Part shown: positions 24,188 to 38,600 of the stretch, piece by piece | Layout: each line of letters starts with the position of its first letter | Numbering within the stretch: the first letter of the stretch is position 1 | From: Solenopsis invicta | Lineage: Eukaryota > Arthropoda > Insecta > Hymenoptera > Formicidae | DNA: 64,000 nucleotides | Reading direction: 5' to 3' | NCBI RefSeq assembly: GCF_016802725.1 | Contig: NC_052665.1 | Span: forward strand, 7,254,001-7,318,000 | The notes under the pieces: model-generated | What the model was told of the DNA's origin: nothing | Seen by the model: only the letters and a program-made list of their open reading frames with translations | The model's database searches: none | Position numbers and translations under genes: made by a program

Positions 24188-27100
24188 AACATATACATAA
24201 ATATGTATAAATATGTAATAATTAGTAGACTTCTGACGAGAGAACGTACGTTTCTAGTTTACTGCAGCGTTTAATTAAATCGCTCTTAGCCATATATAAA
24301 GATTTACGTGTATTTGCATACACGTTATATTAAGCACATGAGATTAATCCCGAACTCCGTTTCTGCATATATTACGAGTATGTGCAAATAATGAAATGAC
24401 ACGTTTATAATTTTTACCGTTGCAACTTACATTATACAATAACGATGATCCAGACATTCTTGTTTTTAAAAATGTTATATGCTAGAAGTGTTGAAAAAAT
24501 TTATTTCAAACTTTCGTTATTTCGTTTCCTTCTCATTTGCTGTCCTGCAGCTACACAATGATAATAATAATTTTTATCACGCTGCACTCTTTTGCTAGTT
24601 TCATTTTTGGAAAGTATTTGTAATTATTTTTTATGGATAGTGTCATTGTATACAATTACATGCCCTCGTCGATTTCGAAACAGGGCATCGGTCTTCCTCC
24701 GGTGTGGAAAGTGACGCCGATAGCGAGAACTTGCCACCAATTCCGGTGCAGGGTGGCGACTCGTTGGGCAGCCCCTATGAAAATGTTCGTCCGGAGGATG
24801 ATCTCTCCCCCGCGGAAGGGACGTCGCCTACTCAATGGCAGTTCTATCATAAACCTCGGGACGACGATCGTCGTGTTTCTGGCACTTCCGTCATGTCCAC
24901 TTCCGTCATGTCCTTGTGAGTATTTTTCTTCACATTCATTGCATGTTGTGCGTTGCAATATTTTTTTACAGCGTATATATTAAACCTTTCCCCTATTTCT
25001 CGCTACTGATACTACGACGTCGTGATAATGATACATGCTTGTAATGATATAAATAATATATGTGTTCGTGATATTAGCAAGGTATTAATGTAGTAACCAA
25101 ATCATTTACATCATCAGCGAAAATTGTATCATGAGAAAATTATATACGTATATATGAGTGAATAAGATACCGTAATATATCAATTATTTAAATTATTTCG
25201 ACGTATAAATATTTATTAGAACACGTTAAGTAGTATCTAGTAACGTATGTGTAATTAACAGACAAATTACATTCATTTATTACACTTAACAAAAATTTCA
25301 ATACATATGCATCAAACATATATTCATACACATATATTCTCACGTATAATCACTCGAGAGGATTGGGACTTCGCGCGTAAAAAATACAGTGGAAAAAGTA
25401 TTCCTCTATCATTCAGACCATCTTCACAGAGGTCTCTCGAAAAAAAAATAAATAAATAAAAGCCGCGATTGCATCGGGTAAGCGCGGAGGCCGTAATATT
25501 TTGCAAAAAGGCTCCATGTGCGCAGAGCGGCTGCGGCTGTGCTTTAATATAGAAGATGTTGGACAAACAAAAGCGTAGACGTGGACGGAGCGCGGAGTGA
25601 ATGAGTGAGTACCGGCCAAGCACCGGGATGATGACGGCTGGTGCTGGCGCTGCTGCTACCGCTGCCGTTGGTACCCGTAGGAGGTGGAGAAGGTGGAGGT
25701 TCTCGAACCGAAAAGGGAACCTGGATATGGGGCGGCGCCAGGGGGTGAAACGCGAAGGTGGAGGTGGAGGAAGAGGTTGGAGGAGGTGGCACGGCCGCGT
25801 GTAGCCCCAGCGCGTTAAGCACCGCTTGGCTTGGTTTAATTTTCCTGATGTAGGCAGGCGAGATGGTGGGTCCGACCGCCTCGTTCGCCCCTAGGTCACC
25901 CCGCTGCATCACCCCATTGGTACTCTGTGCCAGTGCTACCGCTCTAGCTGCTAAGCCCGACTGGTTGGCTCGGTGAGTACAGCGGGCGAGAAAGAGAAAG
26001 ACGAAGACATAGGGCGATAGAGAGACGATGAGAGGAAAGTGGAGAGTAAGGGAGCGAACGAAGGAGAAAGAGAGATATGCAATATATACGTGTGGAAGAG
26101 GGAGAAGGGGAGCGAGAGAACGTGAGAGCTCCCGTTGATGTTCCGCACTTCTACCATCAATGTTTGACGTCGGTAGCCCCGGCTTGGCCGCCTCGAAATG
26201 AATCCATCACGTTAAACAATGTAAATGTTAGCCCGTCTCAGCATAAAACTAATAACCATTGCTCTCTCCCTCGTGCTACAAGAGCGCGTGGCCTCCGCAA
26301 CCCTCCGGGACCGCAAGCTCCTCTTTCGCTTCTCTTTTCCTCACGTTTGTCGCGCGTTCCGTCCTCGTCGACGTTGGCCTCATTAAAAAGTCGGCACTTG
26401 TAAATGTCTCAATCTTTACTTGAACCGTACCTATTGTCAATGGAAGCAGCTGTCTTTTCTATACGCGCGCGCGCGAACACGATTTACACTTACATCCTTC
26501 TATAATACGATCCTTATTTGTTTTGCTTTTGCGAGTGTTTTGATTTAAGCATTCCGTTATTCGTGAATGGTTATTACCATTTAAAATATGAAATAACATT
26601 AGCGTAATAAAATTCCGTATTCCATAAACATTTGTTAAATTTAATCGAGTGGCGCATAGCTGAATAGCAGTTACTCCAGCTTGGCCGATGCGAGATTATG
26701 TTGCTTGGCTTTGGATGTTGCGGTTGATTGTTGGTAATCGATAACGGTTGACGTACGGGGTGCGCGTTTCAGTGAAGACGAGCAGAATTGGGAACTGATG
26801 TACGGAGTACGGAGGGCCCTCCAGCAGACAGAGGACTCCGACCCCAGTTCCGTCTTCGACAGCGTCTTTATGTCCCTATCCGACACTCTCAACTCAATAA
26901 ATACTCTCGAAAGTTCCGACCAAACTCCTGAAGATATACCACAAAACACTACCAAAAGAACACCATTACCATTCGACACTACACGGTAATACAAACATTT
27001 TGCACCGCATAGTTACATTAGAAACAATATATACTTCATAATATCTCTCGAATCAACAAAAGTTTTCAAAGGTAGTTTTGATTAGATTAGCTTACGTGCA

Positions 27101-29571
27101 TGTGTTCGTCTGTAGGATACTTGTCAGAAATTATTCACGCGTACTTGATGTGTCGCTAAAGAATTACCGCATAATATATACTTCAAGCAAATACAATTTT
27201 GGAATACGCTGTTAGCGCGCCAAATGCAACGCTGTAGATGCGAGAGATTTTTGTATTTCTTGCTGATTAATCGAGCGGAAGCGTACGTTTCCGACGTTCT
27301 CGATCTATCGGGTCGATTTATCATCGACTAATAATAGATAGCCGATTGGTTCCGCTGAAACCCCGAGTTTTGGTTGCACAGGGGTTCCGACAGCGGACTG
27401 TACCAAACTCCACCCGTGCCACGCGGCACAATGGAGGGTAGCTTCGTGTCGGAGGACCTGTCCTTGACATTGCCCACGGGATACGGGGGCGGCAGAGAGT
27501 CCGACCAATTGAGCGTATCGTCATCCTCGAGCGTCGGCGGACCGAGCCCACGGGACCGTCGTTGTTTGCCCAACGATTCCAGCGCTGCCGGGATTTACTT
27601 GCCAATGGCACCCCTGTCCAGCTCGCTACACAGCCCCGCTTCCAACAATAAAGTCTCGGTAAGAGCCCCGGTTTATCTTACGTAAGTTATGAAAAAATAT
27701 TCGCAGGCACGAATATACGCGTCCGATGAAAGTTAGAGAGAGAGAAAAATGTTTCGTGCGTGTTTTTTTTGTTTTTTTTTTATTTAATATCGCGAAATAA
27801 ACTTTTCGGAAATATTTGTGGACGAGAAGATAATTCGAACGGTCCGCGCGAATGTGAAGAAATATTTATTTCTTCTTCCGCAGCCGACACCGCCCAAGAA
27901 GCCGCCTAGACGAAATCTCTCGGTATCCCCGACGCACCTGCAAACGCAGATGTCTTTGTCAGCGGATAGTTCGGTAGGTCCGAGCAATTACGAGTATTTG
28001 TTCTTGGCACGTAGCGGTGCGCGAAGTCACATCGATCTTGAGCAACTGCAGAAACGGCGCGAACAACTGCGACACGTGACGCGAAGCGTGGATCAGTACG
28101 TGGAGATGAAGTCACGGCTCGACGAGAAACGCGATCCCAATGTGGAGCCGGTAGCCATAACGTCCATCTACGAGAATCGGCCGGTCAAGATGCTGAATCC
28201 GCGAAGAAAATTACGCAGACACGCGTATGAAAACTACGAGCCGGAAAACAGCTCGTGCGCCGACAAATCACCCTGCAGCGACGGCGACGCGGTGCTTCAC
28301 GAGCAAACATTCATATCGAGCGCGTTTCTTACCCTGAAGTCTTCCCAGGAGAGTCTCCTCGATGAGAGGCGCGAGATGGCGGACGGACAGTCCGCGTCCG
28401 AGGGCCGCGAAGCCACCGATAAACGTCTCAAACGCGTGCAAATGTTGCTGCCAACCAGTCCTACGCATTACATTCAGCCGCCTACCCCCGATCATCCGCC
28501 GCCGTCCGCTATGCAAGCGGAAAAGTCCATCCACGAGCGCATTCGACCGCTGAGCCAGGTAAGTGCTTTCAGCGGCTATTACTCCACGCAAGGTCAACAT
28601 ATTGACATGCGTGACGCTAAAAAGATAACGGGTGGTTGATGACGGGTCATTAGCAGCGTGCATTGTGGCTATACATACATTTTATTACGAATTACCAAAG
28701 CAACGCAATTTCTAGGCGGATTATTTATCGGATTATTAAAAGAAATGTGATCATTGTCTTGTTTTTCATGTGTCTATTGAATAAAAAAAATCGTATCTTT
28801 TGTAAAATAAAGCTGCTTCAGAAAAGCATATCGGCAAGTTATAAATTGACAGATGACTCTTAAGCGACTATCGTCGTTTTCGATCCTCGCATTAACTCGG
28901 ACGAGCGTGCACGCAAGAGTCGCGATTTCCCGCGAGAATTCCGCAGTTCGTTTCAAACGGCAGCGATCTCAAATGGAAGCGTTTCCGCAATTTGTCGCGC
29001 GGCACTCGGCGAAGCGTGCAACGGTGGCGTTCAATTTTGCATCCTCGGCTGCTGCTCGGGAGCACGGCAATCAGTAGACGTTTATACGTACGTATATTCA
29101 TGTCACATATCTAGATATAGTCGCGCTAAAGACGCGTCAGATCGTGGGGACTCCGCCGAGAATGTGAGGGCTTCGAAATACGCCGGGGTGGTTTATGCGA
29201 AACTGACGATTCTCTAAAGCCGTAACGTGACGTAAGAACTCGGCAGCGTACGCTTGTTAAGGGTCGCCATTAACGCTCTCACTTGACCTGGTGTCTTGGA
29301 CAGTAGATAAGCAGTCGTCGTGGCGTCTTACCAGGTTACGTTTAATATACAAGCCGTGTTTGATCTGTGATGCGATTTACAAGGACTCGTCCCTCTGCCT
29401 CGTTCGCAGCCGCTACCGCTGCCGCTGCCTTCGGCCTGTCTCGCTCGTTTACTGCCGTTTGCGCGTCGCCCTATGATCGTTCTGCTGTGAGACTGACTAC
29501 GTTCAATTCCCATCCACTGCGAATGGATATCCATAGCACACGACGCAGCTTCCAGCGCACTTCTGCCTCCC

Positions 29572-29614
<43 letters not shown>

Positions 29615-32600
29615 TCTTTCTACGGTATCTCTCTGCCATCCACCCCAGCTTCTCTCTGCCGTTCCCTATATGCATTCGCAATCCGTGTCTTTCAGTCGGC
29701 TATACACGCTTGACGAAATATCACACAGTGAATATATCCAGAAAGGAGTCGGTGAATGCGGCGAAGACGGCGAACTCGTGTGTACAGTCGGTGATATCAT
29801 GTAACATCGCTTGCTTGGGAGATGATCGATGTCTTCATCATGCAAATCGTCTATTTGATAGACACGGATACCTTCTTCTCGTAGCATGCCTCGTACATCC
29901 TTATCCTTCGACGAATTGTAAATCCTTTATTCCTCATATTTATATATATATTTTCTAATTCTGCATTTAAATAAGATACTTAAAATTGAAATAAGACATT
30001 TAAAACGCACACATATACAAACAAACAAACCAATACGAATTGGACAATTCAATCAAGGAGATATTTCAAAGAGGCTATTGAGGGTTAACTTGATATCGCT
30101 AATATCGCACGATTTATGCGACTAATGTCGTCGGTCGACTCGCAATAGTACTCGAGTAGCGTATTCTCAATTCGTTGAGCAGCTGATATGATTCGATGAT
30201 GGAGATCGAACGCTATTACGGCAGTCGAAGACAGCGTGCTCGGCACACGGAGGTAGAGGGTCTCCGTGAACCTGTCGGAGGAAGGACGAAGAGATGGGAG
30301 AACCCTCTACGGATGGTTGCTTCTCACCCGTCAACTTCCGCGAATCCAGTAGAGCGGCAGAATGCAAGACGCCGACACCCTTTGAATAATGAAGCCCTCG
30401 GCTTCTATGCCTGTCTGACTTCGCCTCGCGAACGCTCGTTCTCCGTTGCCATAGGAGAGAGAGAAATTCACGAATTTGTAGCGACGGTTTCCGGCTGTCT
30501 CTTCGAGACGCTCTCGGCGTTTTACAGATGATACCGCGAGCGTCTGTCGGGCCTCTGACGTCAAATTTTAATTGCGTTAGAGCCTTTCTGGAACGCGCGA
30601 TGAAATAGCAGCTTGCCGTCTCGTAGTTTGCACTTAGTAAATCAAAACGCGAGGTCTCTTTGAGTGGCGTAACGCAATTTTCGGTGGTTTAATACGCCTC
30701 GCTGTTAAACATAAATGACGTTACGTTGACCGTTGGTTACGACGGCTTGTTATTAATATAACGTTTATATATATATTTAAAAAATACGCACGTATGTAAT
30801 TAAACGTAAATCTGTGTAAATTATATCAAACTTGTAATTATTTCAGTATTGAGGTCGTTCATCTTTCAGTTATTTACCTTTCCTCTTTCTCTCTTTTTTT
30901 TTATAATAAAAACAATTTTTGATGTATAAAGTAATTCCGATGTAAAATGCATCGCAATATTTGCAGCAATAATTCTTTGCGGATCATAAAATTCAAGAGT
31001 GCTGGAAAAATCGTATTATATTTGTCATTTATGACTCGCCGTCAGCGGAATCGAAAGAATTAATGTCAAAAGGTATAGATTTTTATTCGAATAAATAAAT
31101 ATGCTTTAGGTTGACCACGCGTATTTATTTTCCCTCCGATTTACATGGCATATTTCTCGCGTGCCTGCGCGCGGACGTTTCGTTTCAATAAATTTTCATC
31201 GCGATAGGATTGGCTTCATTTTTCCATCGTGTGATTTGCCGCGGCTCGACGCGACGCGGCTCACGGGGGAATTTTTATATCGACTGTAAATATCCGTGTA
31301 TAAAATACGAATGTTGACAATTTCGTGATAACGGCGATATGCCCAGAGTAATAGTGGTCGCGAGCAAATTGTAAAACGCAGCTGCCATAAATCCAACAAC
31401 ATGATCAGTATGAGTTTCACGGCAGATATTGAAGGCTTGGAAACGCGATGTGCGTCGAAAATACCATTTTCCGCGGTACTTACTGCGATACCGTACTTTA
31501 GGTGAGAAATCTCGTTTCCTCTTCAAATGGCGCTGATTTGTCAATAGGTATACAAGCGAAGGTCCCGCGACATGGAAACGGAAACGGACGAAGATCTGCT
31601 GCAATTTCCCACCGGTGGATCACTCAATGCGTCGAGCGGTTCGTTGTCCAGCGTATCGCTGTCCGACAAGAGCATGTCCACGGACAATGTTGAGGAGTAC
31701 TTCGGCGACGTGCCGTTTGCAGGTAAACAGCAACGCACGCTTGGCTGCACCGCATGACGCTTCTTTCTGCCCACGTGTACATGCATAACCGTTGTTTTAC
31801 GTTTCTGTCTTTTTACCATTTGTATGAAACACCGCTATCGCGACGATTGAAATGAATTTCTCGGGGGACGTGCACTCTAAAGCAAGTCTCTCTTCGAATT
31901 TTCCCGTTTAAGTGTGAAACGTGTCGTTGACTCGTGTATTGGTGGAAACGGGCAGGAAGCTAAAGCGAGTTGTACATATGTTGTACAGTGTTCATCTAAA
32001 GATCGTGGTGTTGTTGATGCAATAACTTTACGTATGTATTCAATTACTTCCATCGTTATCATTTTTCATTGTTGTCGGCATTAACATTTATTTGTGGCGT
32101 TTGTGTAACAGCACAATTTATTTTTACCACGACCCGGAAGGTTTGACAAATGGACGTAATAACGGCATGAGGACGAAGAAATCATTTTTATCTTTTTTTT
32201 TTACCTTATTTTACTTTCATTTTATAATCGTGGTTTGGTATACGGACATAAAAGAGATTGAAAAATATTGCAACGCAGCTCTTATTCTTACGTAATAAAA
32301 TGTACGTTAGAAGCAGCTGGTGTCTACGCAACGTTATCTAGAAGATACATCCTTAAAGCAATTGTGTGTAATCATTGTTTGCAATTGAAATTTATTCTAA
32401 TAATAGCTCGGCATATGTAATCGATTACCAAAGTTCTTGCATCTTCGGAGAAGTTGAGATAAGAAGGCTTCGTAAGAGACGTACTTTGCATATTATGGGT
32501 AAACTATGAAGCATTAGCGTTATTCATGTTCACGTGTGCACTTGCGATATTCAATCTACACGAATGATATTTATATTTCCATTATCCAATTTAAGGAGTA

Positions 32601-35600
32601 TTTTATCGTACACTCCGCCCTTTTGTAATGCCATACCAAAACGAACCTTCCGAGTCTGCTCCCGAAAGAACAGATAAATCACGCGGGGCGGCTTTCTCCT
32701 CCCCACGAAAGAGAACGCTCTGTACAGCGCGCGACGTAGATCTTCCTCGGCTTGATCGAGCCGGACGTACTTTAGCGTCAGGAACACCGAAAAAGAAGTC
32801 TGAATTTTCGTCGGTCGTGTTTCGGCAGATCGGAAGTAGTTCGTGATCCATTTCATTGAAATTCGCTCTATTTTCCTTTGATTTTGGGCGGCGTTTATAT
32901 GGAATACGGTCGGCGCATCTGTTCCCCGAAACGCGAGTCCGGTTTTCCTACGGTAATAAAATCTGTCGGTTCTGGATTTCAATCTTTGCCGACGCAAAGC
33001 GAAAGACGTGCCGCGCAAGCACAATCGCTGTGCAAAAAGCTAACTATCCGAGTTCGTTATTCGGGCTAACTCGGTGCTCCCTGTTATCGATGGTTATTCC
33101 TGGTTAATCTAATGGATTAGACAAAGTCCTTCGTAGCGAACGATAGAGAAAAACTCGAAAACAGAGTGTTCGTCGTGTAGAAATGTTAGAAATTTTAGGG
33201 ATTTTGCGCATGTTACGATTAGAGAAACATAAATAGTTCCTTAGATTGTATACTTGTTATAATTACCATTGCGATGTAATGTCGATAGTCGCTTTATTAC
33301 ATATCTTCACTTTTATCTTCGCCTCAATATATCACAACAATGTATGCGGGACGAATCAGATTTCGATTGCGTTACATGTCACTTGATATAAGTAGTAAAT
33401 AGCTAGTCTTTAGAGAATCGTCGTTACAAATCTCTCTTTGGAAGTATTTAATAATTCCAATAATTACGTGCATAAAAGAAGAACATATATTATGTACAAA
33501 TCTTGTACGTTTATCTCGCATTATTAGCATCTAACGAAGTTAAATTATTTTATATGACATTTTATTTTGTATATAATGCGTCTAATAGTTGATATATTTC
33601 CCGACATTTGATATTTATATGATGGATGGAAATATATAACATTTGCATGTCGAATGTGCAATTTGGTGCAGCAAGGTAACTGCAAGAGAAAGGCTATAAG
33701 TGCTTGAGAGAGGAACTGAAATTAAGGATTTAAAAGACTGGAAACTATATCGCAGAGAAGGGAGTTTTGTTATGTTTTCAAATTGAAATTATATAAATAG
33801 ATATATTTAAAAAAAGAGATATTCTATAGATATTTATATATAATGAATTGTTTATATGTATTGTAGGTTTGGATTACCATGTATTTTTATTGAGTCATAT
33901 ATATTAGACATATGTATTTGATTTTGATATTCCTTTTTTAATACTAAGAGAATATGATATTTAAACATATTCAAAATGTATTAATCTCTACAACATTATT
34001 AGAACTGTAATATATCTTCTTCCTAACTAAATGGCATACCTTACTATAATAACAATATTAAATATTAATATATTATAATATTGCACAATTTTTATCTTTA
34101 TTATATATAAATTAACTGATATGCATGCAGCATACATATAGTGTGACCACATATTTATTCATTCCAAGCGTAATAATTGCAGAACAAGTATGAATTAATA
34201 AAATTAAATTGTGATCAATTCTGTGATTTTTTTCTGATTTGAATATACTTAGACTATTTATGAAACTGTAACGTAAGAGACAATATCACATCTGATACAT
34301 TGAATTTGGTCTAATAATATACCTTATTTTGCGACCGATTTAATATTTTATTTTGCGTCAAATGCTTCGTCTAAATATTATAATGGCTCAACCCCTCTGT
34401 GTATACGTATATAAAATTATATAAATATGCGCGATATATTTACATTTTAAATTTAAGCAATTATAATGTCCTTCATGTGCTAATAAACGTTATGCTGCTA
34501 TTGTATGCGATGTCTTGAGTCATTTTGTCGCTTATGTCTCTCCTTTAAGCTTTCGCAAAACTTTTTTATCCTTCATAATGCCATTGTAGTTTGCAGAAAT
34601 TTATTTCCTTTTTTTTTAATATAATATAATCTTTTTTTCTAGTAATAATATACCAGGCATATTTTAATACTTCTTTCTTTTCTAAAGCTCCGTACCAAAT
34701 AGCATAAATCGTAAACAAAATAAAATTTTCTAGTCATTTTTAAATCGGTTTGTCAAAATTATTTCAGTGTTTTATTTCAACGAATTTTTCCCACCGTTGT
34801 CTTGTATATATTCCAAGAAATTACGCGATTGTAAAAAAAAACACGTCACATTTTGATGGTAAATCCCAGCACAATCTATGACAGTATATTTAAAATATAA
34901 CCTTTCGATATTTACGTGTGTATTTTCAATTAATCCAGAATGCAATGATATTTTTGAATTAATCCCAAAGTGTGTAAATATGAAATAAAACAATTTAACT
35001 AAATACGTTTGGCAAACGGTAAAACGCATTTAGTTTTTGGCAAAATATTATTTATGATACTGCGTAAGAAATTGCGCTGCGTTTACACTTTATATATGCA
35101 TGTTTTGCGATTTATTTAACTTCTGTGGCTGCATATTCTCAATATTATATGTGATTTTTAGTGATCAACTGCGTGATAGTCATACATATATATTTTGTGT
35201 TCAGCGTGAGTATAGAGCGTGCGATTAAAACTCTTATGCAAAAAAGAAAAGCTATTACAGCGTGTATTGTGACGAAAGATAAAAGTGGAGCAAGGTGAGT
35301 CTCCATGACACATTATTTTATCAGACTTACTTTGTTGGTCTTTCCTTGTCACCTGTGTGTACAAAATGACTAATTATGCAACTTACGTACTTTAAGTTAT
35401 AAAACTTTTTTATAACTATCTCTTTTCTTCGCACGCACGAAACAATCTTTTTATTTGTATAATATACATCTTTGAAATGTGCATCTTTTGCAAACAAAAA
35501 TCTGCACAAGCGACGTGACACGATTACGCAACGCATTTCTCTCATGTTTCGTGCGAATGTGCGAGAGATAAATACACGGTAATATTTATTGATAAGATCT

Positions 35601-38600
35601 CGGATGTCATATGCGCTGTTTATCGATATCATAAGCGTTATCCATGCGTCTTTTCTCAAGATAAAGTCAAAATCCTTCCGCTATCAAGCGAATCAGTTGC
35701 CCTAAGTTACACGTCGCGAGATTACTTATTACATTTATTTATTAATATTTTTAGTTTTATATCATATTTATATTAACATAGCAGTTTATTGTTACGACAA
35801 AATGCATACCAAAAAATTAATTAAAAGTAGTGTATCACCTTTGATAAATTTCTACGATTGAAAGTTTTATATTTTCATTACTAATTACAACGTGTTTTAA
35901 TACGAATCGCGTTATACTTGATAACTGGTAAGTGGACGATTAATATGATGCTTGCAGTAAGACGAACGACATTATGACATCCGGTAGGGTATGTGTTACA
36001 AACGAATACGTGTTAGCCGTGAGTTCCCAACAGCATTAACTCGTAATAAGATACGGCAATTGCACATAGACATATGTACGCGATTGTTTCGCATGACAAT
36101 TCTAATTCTAATCGATGAGTGTCGTGAGAAATTAATAGCATTAATCATTTTAATCATTAATTTTTTGCTTTTTATGATCTATCGCCTATCATGATTTACA
36201 AGTTGTATTAACGAGACGCCCAATATTTGTTTTAAATCCATAAGATGCTCAGTCTTAATCACCGTTATTTCATAATTTTCTATCTATTATAAATACATTC
36301 AGTGTGTTAATATACCTGAATTATTTCAATAAAAATTTTAATTATACTTGGATTTTATCTCGATGAAAGAAAAGATGAAGCAAGTGGACTTCCCACTTCG
36401 TAGAAGTGAATATTAATACATGGTTATTGCACTTTTACGGTACAAAAATCGTAGCTCATGGCTCTAACCGTTTGGTCGAAAGAGGCAGAACCGGAATGCA
36501 CTTTCAGGCAGCTAGTTAACCCCGCTCATTGTGCTCCGTTTATGACCGTAACGGAAAGTACGTGGCCGCCTTTGTCGTCGTCAGGAAGAACAGTAAACTC
36601 TATGCACGAAATTATAGGACCCTCCCCTCCCCCATTTTCGCCATTATGGATTTAGCGCTGCGAAAATAAGCTACCATTGTTCTAGGATGACCGACCTCTC
36701 GTTCGCGACCCTGTTTGCCATGGCGATAACACGCGATGCATTCGATAAGGTTCAATGTCTGTCCCGCTTCTCGTCACGTCGCCGTCGTGAAGAAACGCAC
36801 GATTATTAGGGTCAAATCTTTTTGTCCGCGATGAAAAATTACATTGGCATAGTGAGCAACGCGTATGTAACAAATTACGTTCCACTGGAACGTTACGAAA
36901 GGTCATTCCTCATTAGTTATGTTCGTTCGTCATTCGTAATTCCATAAATTATGAGCGCTGCGCACTTTGCCATTAGCGACGCTTTCCATTCGGCAATGAA
37001 TGTCTTGATCACTGAACCGATGATTGATTTGCATTGACTGCACAAAATTGTGCGTCTATACTTAACGATTAATTTAAATTGTGTGTTTCAAAGCGACGGA
37101 CACAATTTGGCAATTAGGCAATTAACTTTAAAACGAAGTTTCGAATATATAATAATACTATTTTATAAATAATATAAAAATAAATCTTTTTTTAAAAACA
37201 TTTCATTCTTTAAAGAGACACCTTTGTCTATGAAAAGAATATACCGATGAATAAATTGAAAATAGATTCGGAGAATCGAATAAAATTGAAAAGTAAAAAA
37301 TAATTGCGCGCAATTAATTTTTTATACATATTTTTTGCGTATTATTACAGTGAAAAAAAATTTGATAAAAAATATATGGATTTTTAAAGAACCGTCGGAG
37401 TACCTTTTTTTTTTGTAAAAATACATTAGCTCTATATCATCATAATCTCTGAAGTTAAGAGCCACTTTTAGAAGTCGAGCCAATAAAATCGAAGGTCTGT
37501 TCTGCGGCTATCGTTAACGTGTCAACCACATCGCGCGTTTAGCAGTAACGGCGTGACTCGCATATACAGGAAAATGAAATATGCCCGGTTTACTTCTCGG
37601 CGGTCGCTTGACCACTGCGCGACGGCTATGTATACGTGAGAGCCACATTATGACATCACGCAGGAATGTGTGGACCGTGGGATGTGACTCATGCGATATC
37701 AAGTCGCTTCGTTCTTTTGGCGGTAACGCTTCGGTTCGAAACGATCATTCGTCGCGTCAAGAACTCGCGATTAACCCGGCGCTCATAGATACTCGTCGTT
37801 GCAGTGATAAGCGATTCGTGCCGTAGTCAACGAACTGAGCGTTGGGACACCGGAAAGTTTATCTCGCGGCCTTAATCAGTGATTAGGCAATCGGTAATTA
37901 GCTCTCTCGTTGTGTGAAATTTCCCGTCATTCGCGTAAGATTTCACCTGAGTTGTGATCTCGAAAGGTGTACTTCTAGCTGTACATACGCATGTGTGTGT
38001 GTGCGCGCGCGCGCGCGCGCGCGCGTGTGTGTGTGTGCATATGCATTTTATCTTGTTGCATAAAGAATAAATTTAGGACTCGATAATTATCCGGCCTGTC
38101 TCTCTCATTCCGAGACATGTGATTGGTGTTGTTGACAAGATGAGTACTCGTCTGAAACATAATTGCAGTGAGAAGAGAACGAGTTTCGCGTACGAGCTCT
38201 CGCGCGCTCGCAATGTGCAGCGTTTTAATGTGTGTTATACCGTTTCACCGAGTTCAGTCAGGCTGCATTAGTCATGACCTCCAAGAAGTCTCCTAGAAAA
38301 GCGGACTAATTAACTTGTCGACTGCTCGGCACCAGTTTGTCGCCTACGTGAGATAACATACTTCATTATAACTCGTTTCGATATCAAAATGCGTGTACTT
38401 CTATAAGAATTAACTCAAACATTAAATACAAAACGCATTGATTGCCTATTACAATTTTAGACAACGTAAGACTTAACATATGAATACATCGACGTAACAG
38501 TGAATACGAATAAATTACATGCGCGTGAAAACGTGAAATTATACCCAACAGTCTTGTTTCGTGTATAGATCAATATCTATTGTCTGGTCATTAACATGAC

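Noticed and set aside
25855..25973. Plus-strand candidate exon ending at a strong donor-like GTGAGTACAG
   Set aside because: Every acceptor that fits the phase of ANKS1 exon 7 runs into a stop codon. The donor-like string is the complement of the pyrimidine-rich acceptor region of the minus-strand exon.
27321..28663. Several minus-strand frames opposite ANKS1 exons 9-10
   Set aside because: They are antisense shadows of a well-supported coding exon.
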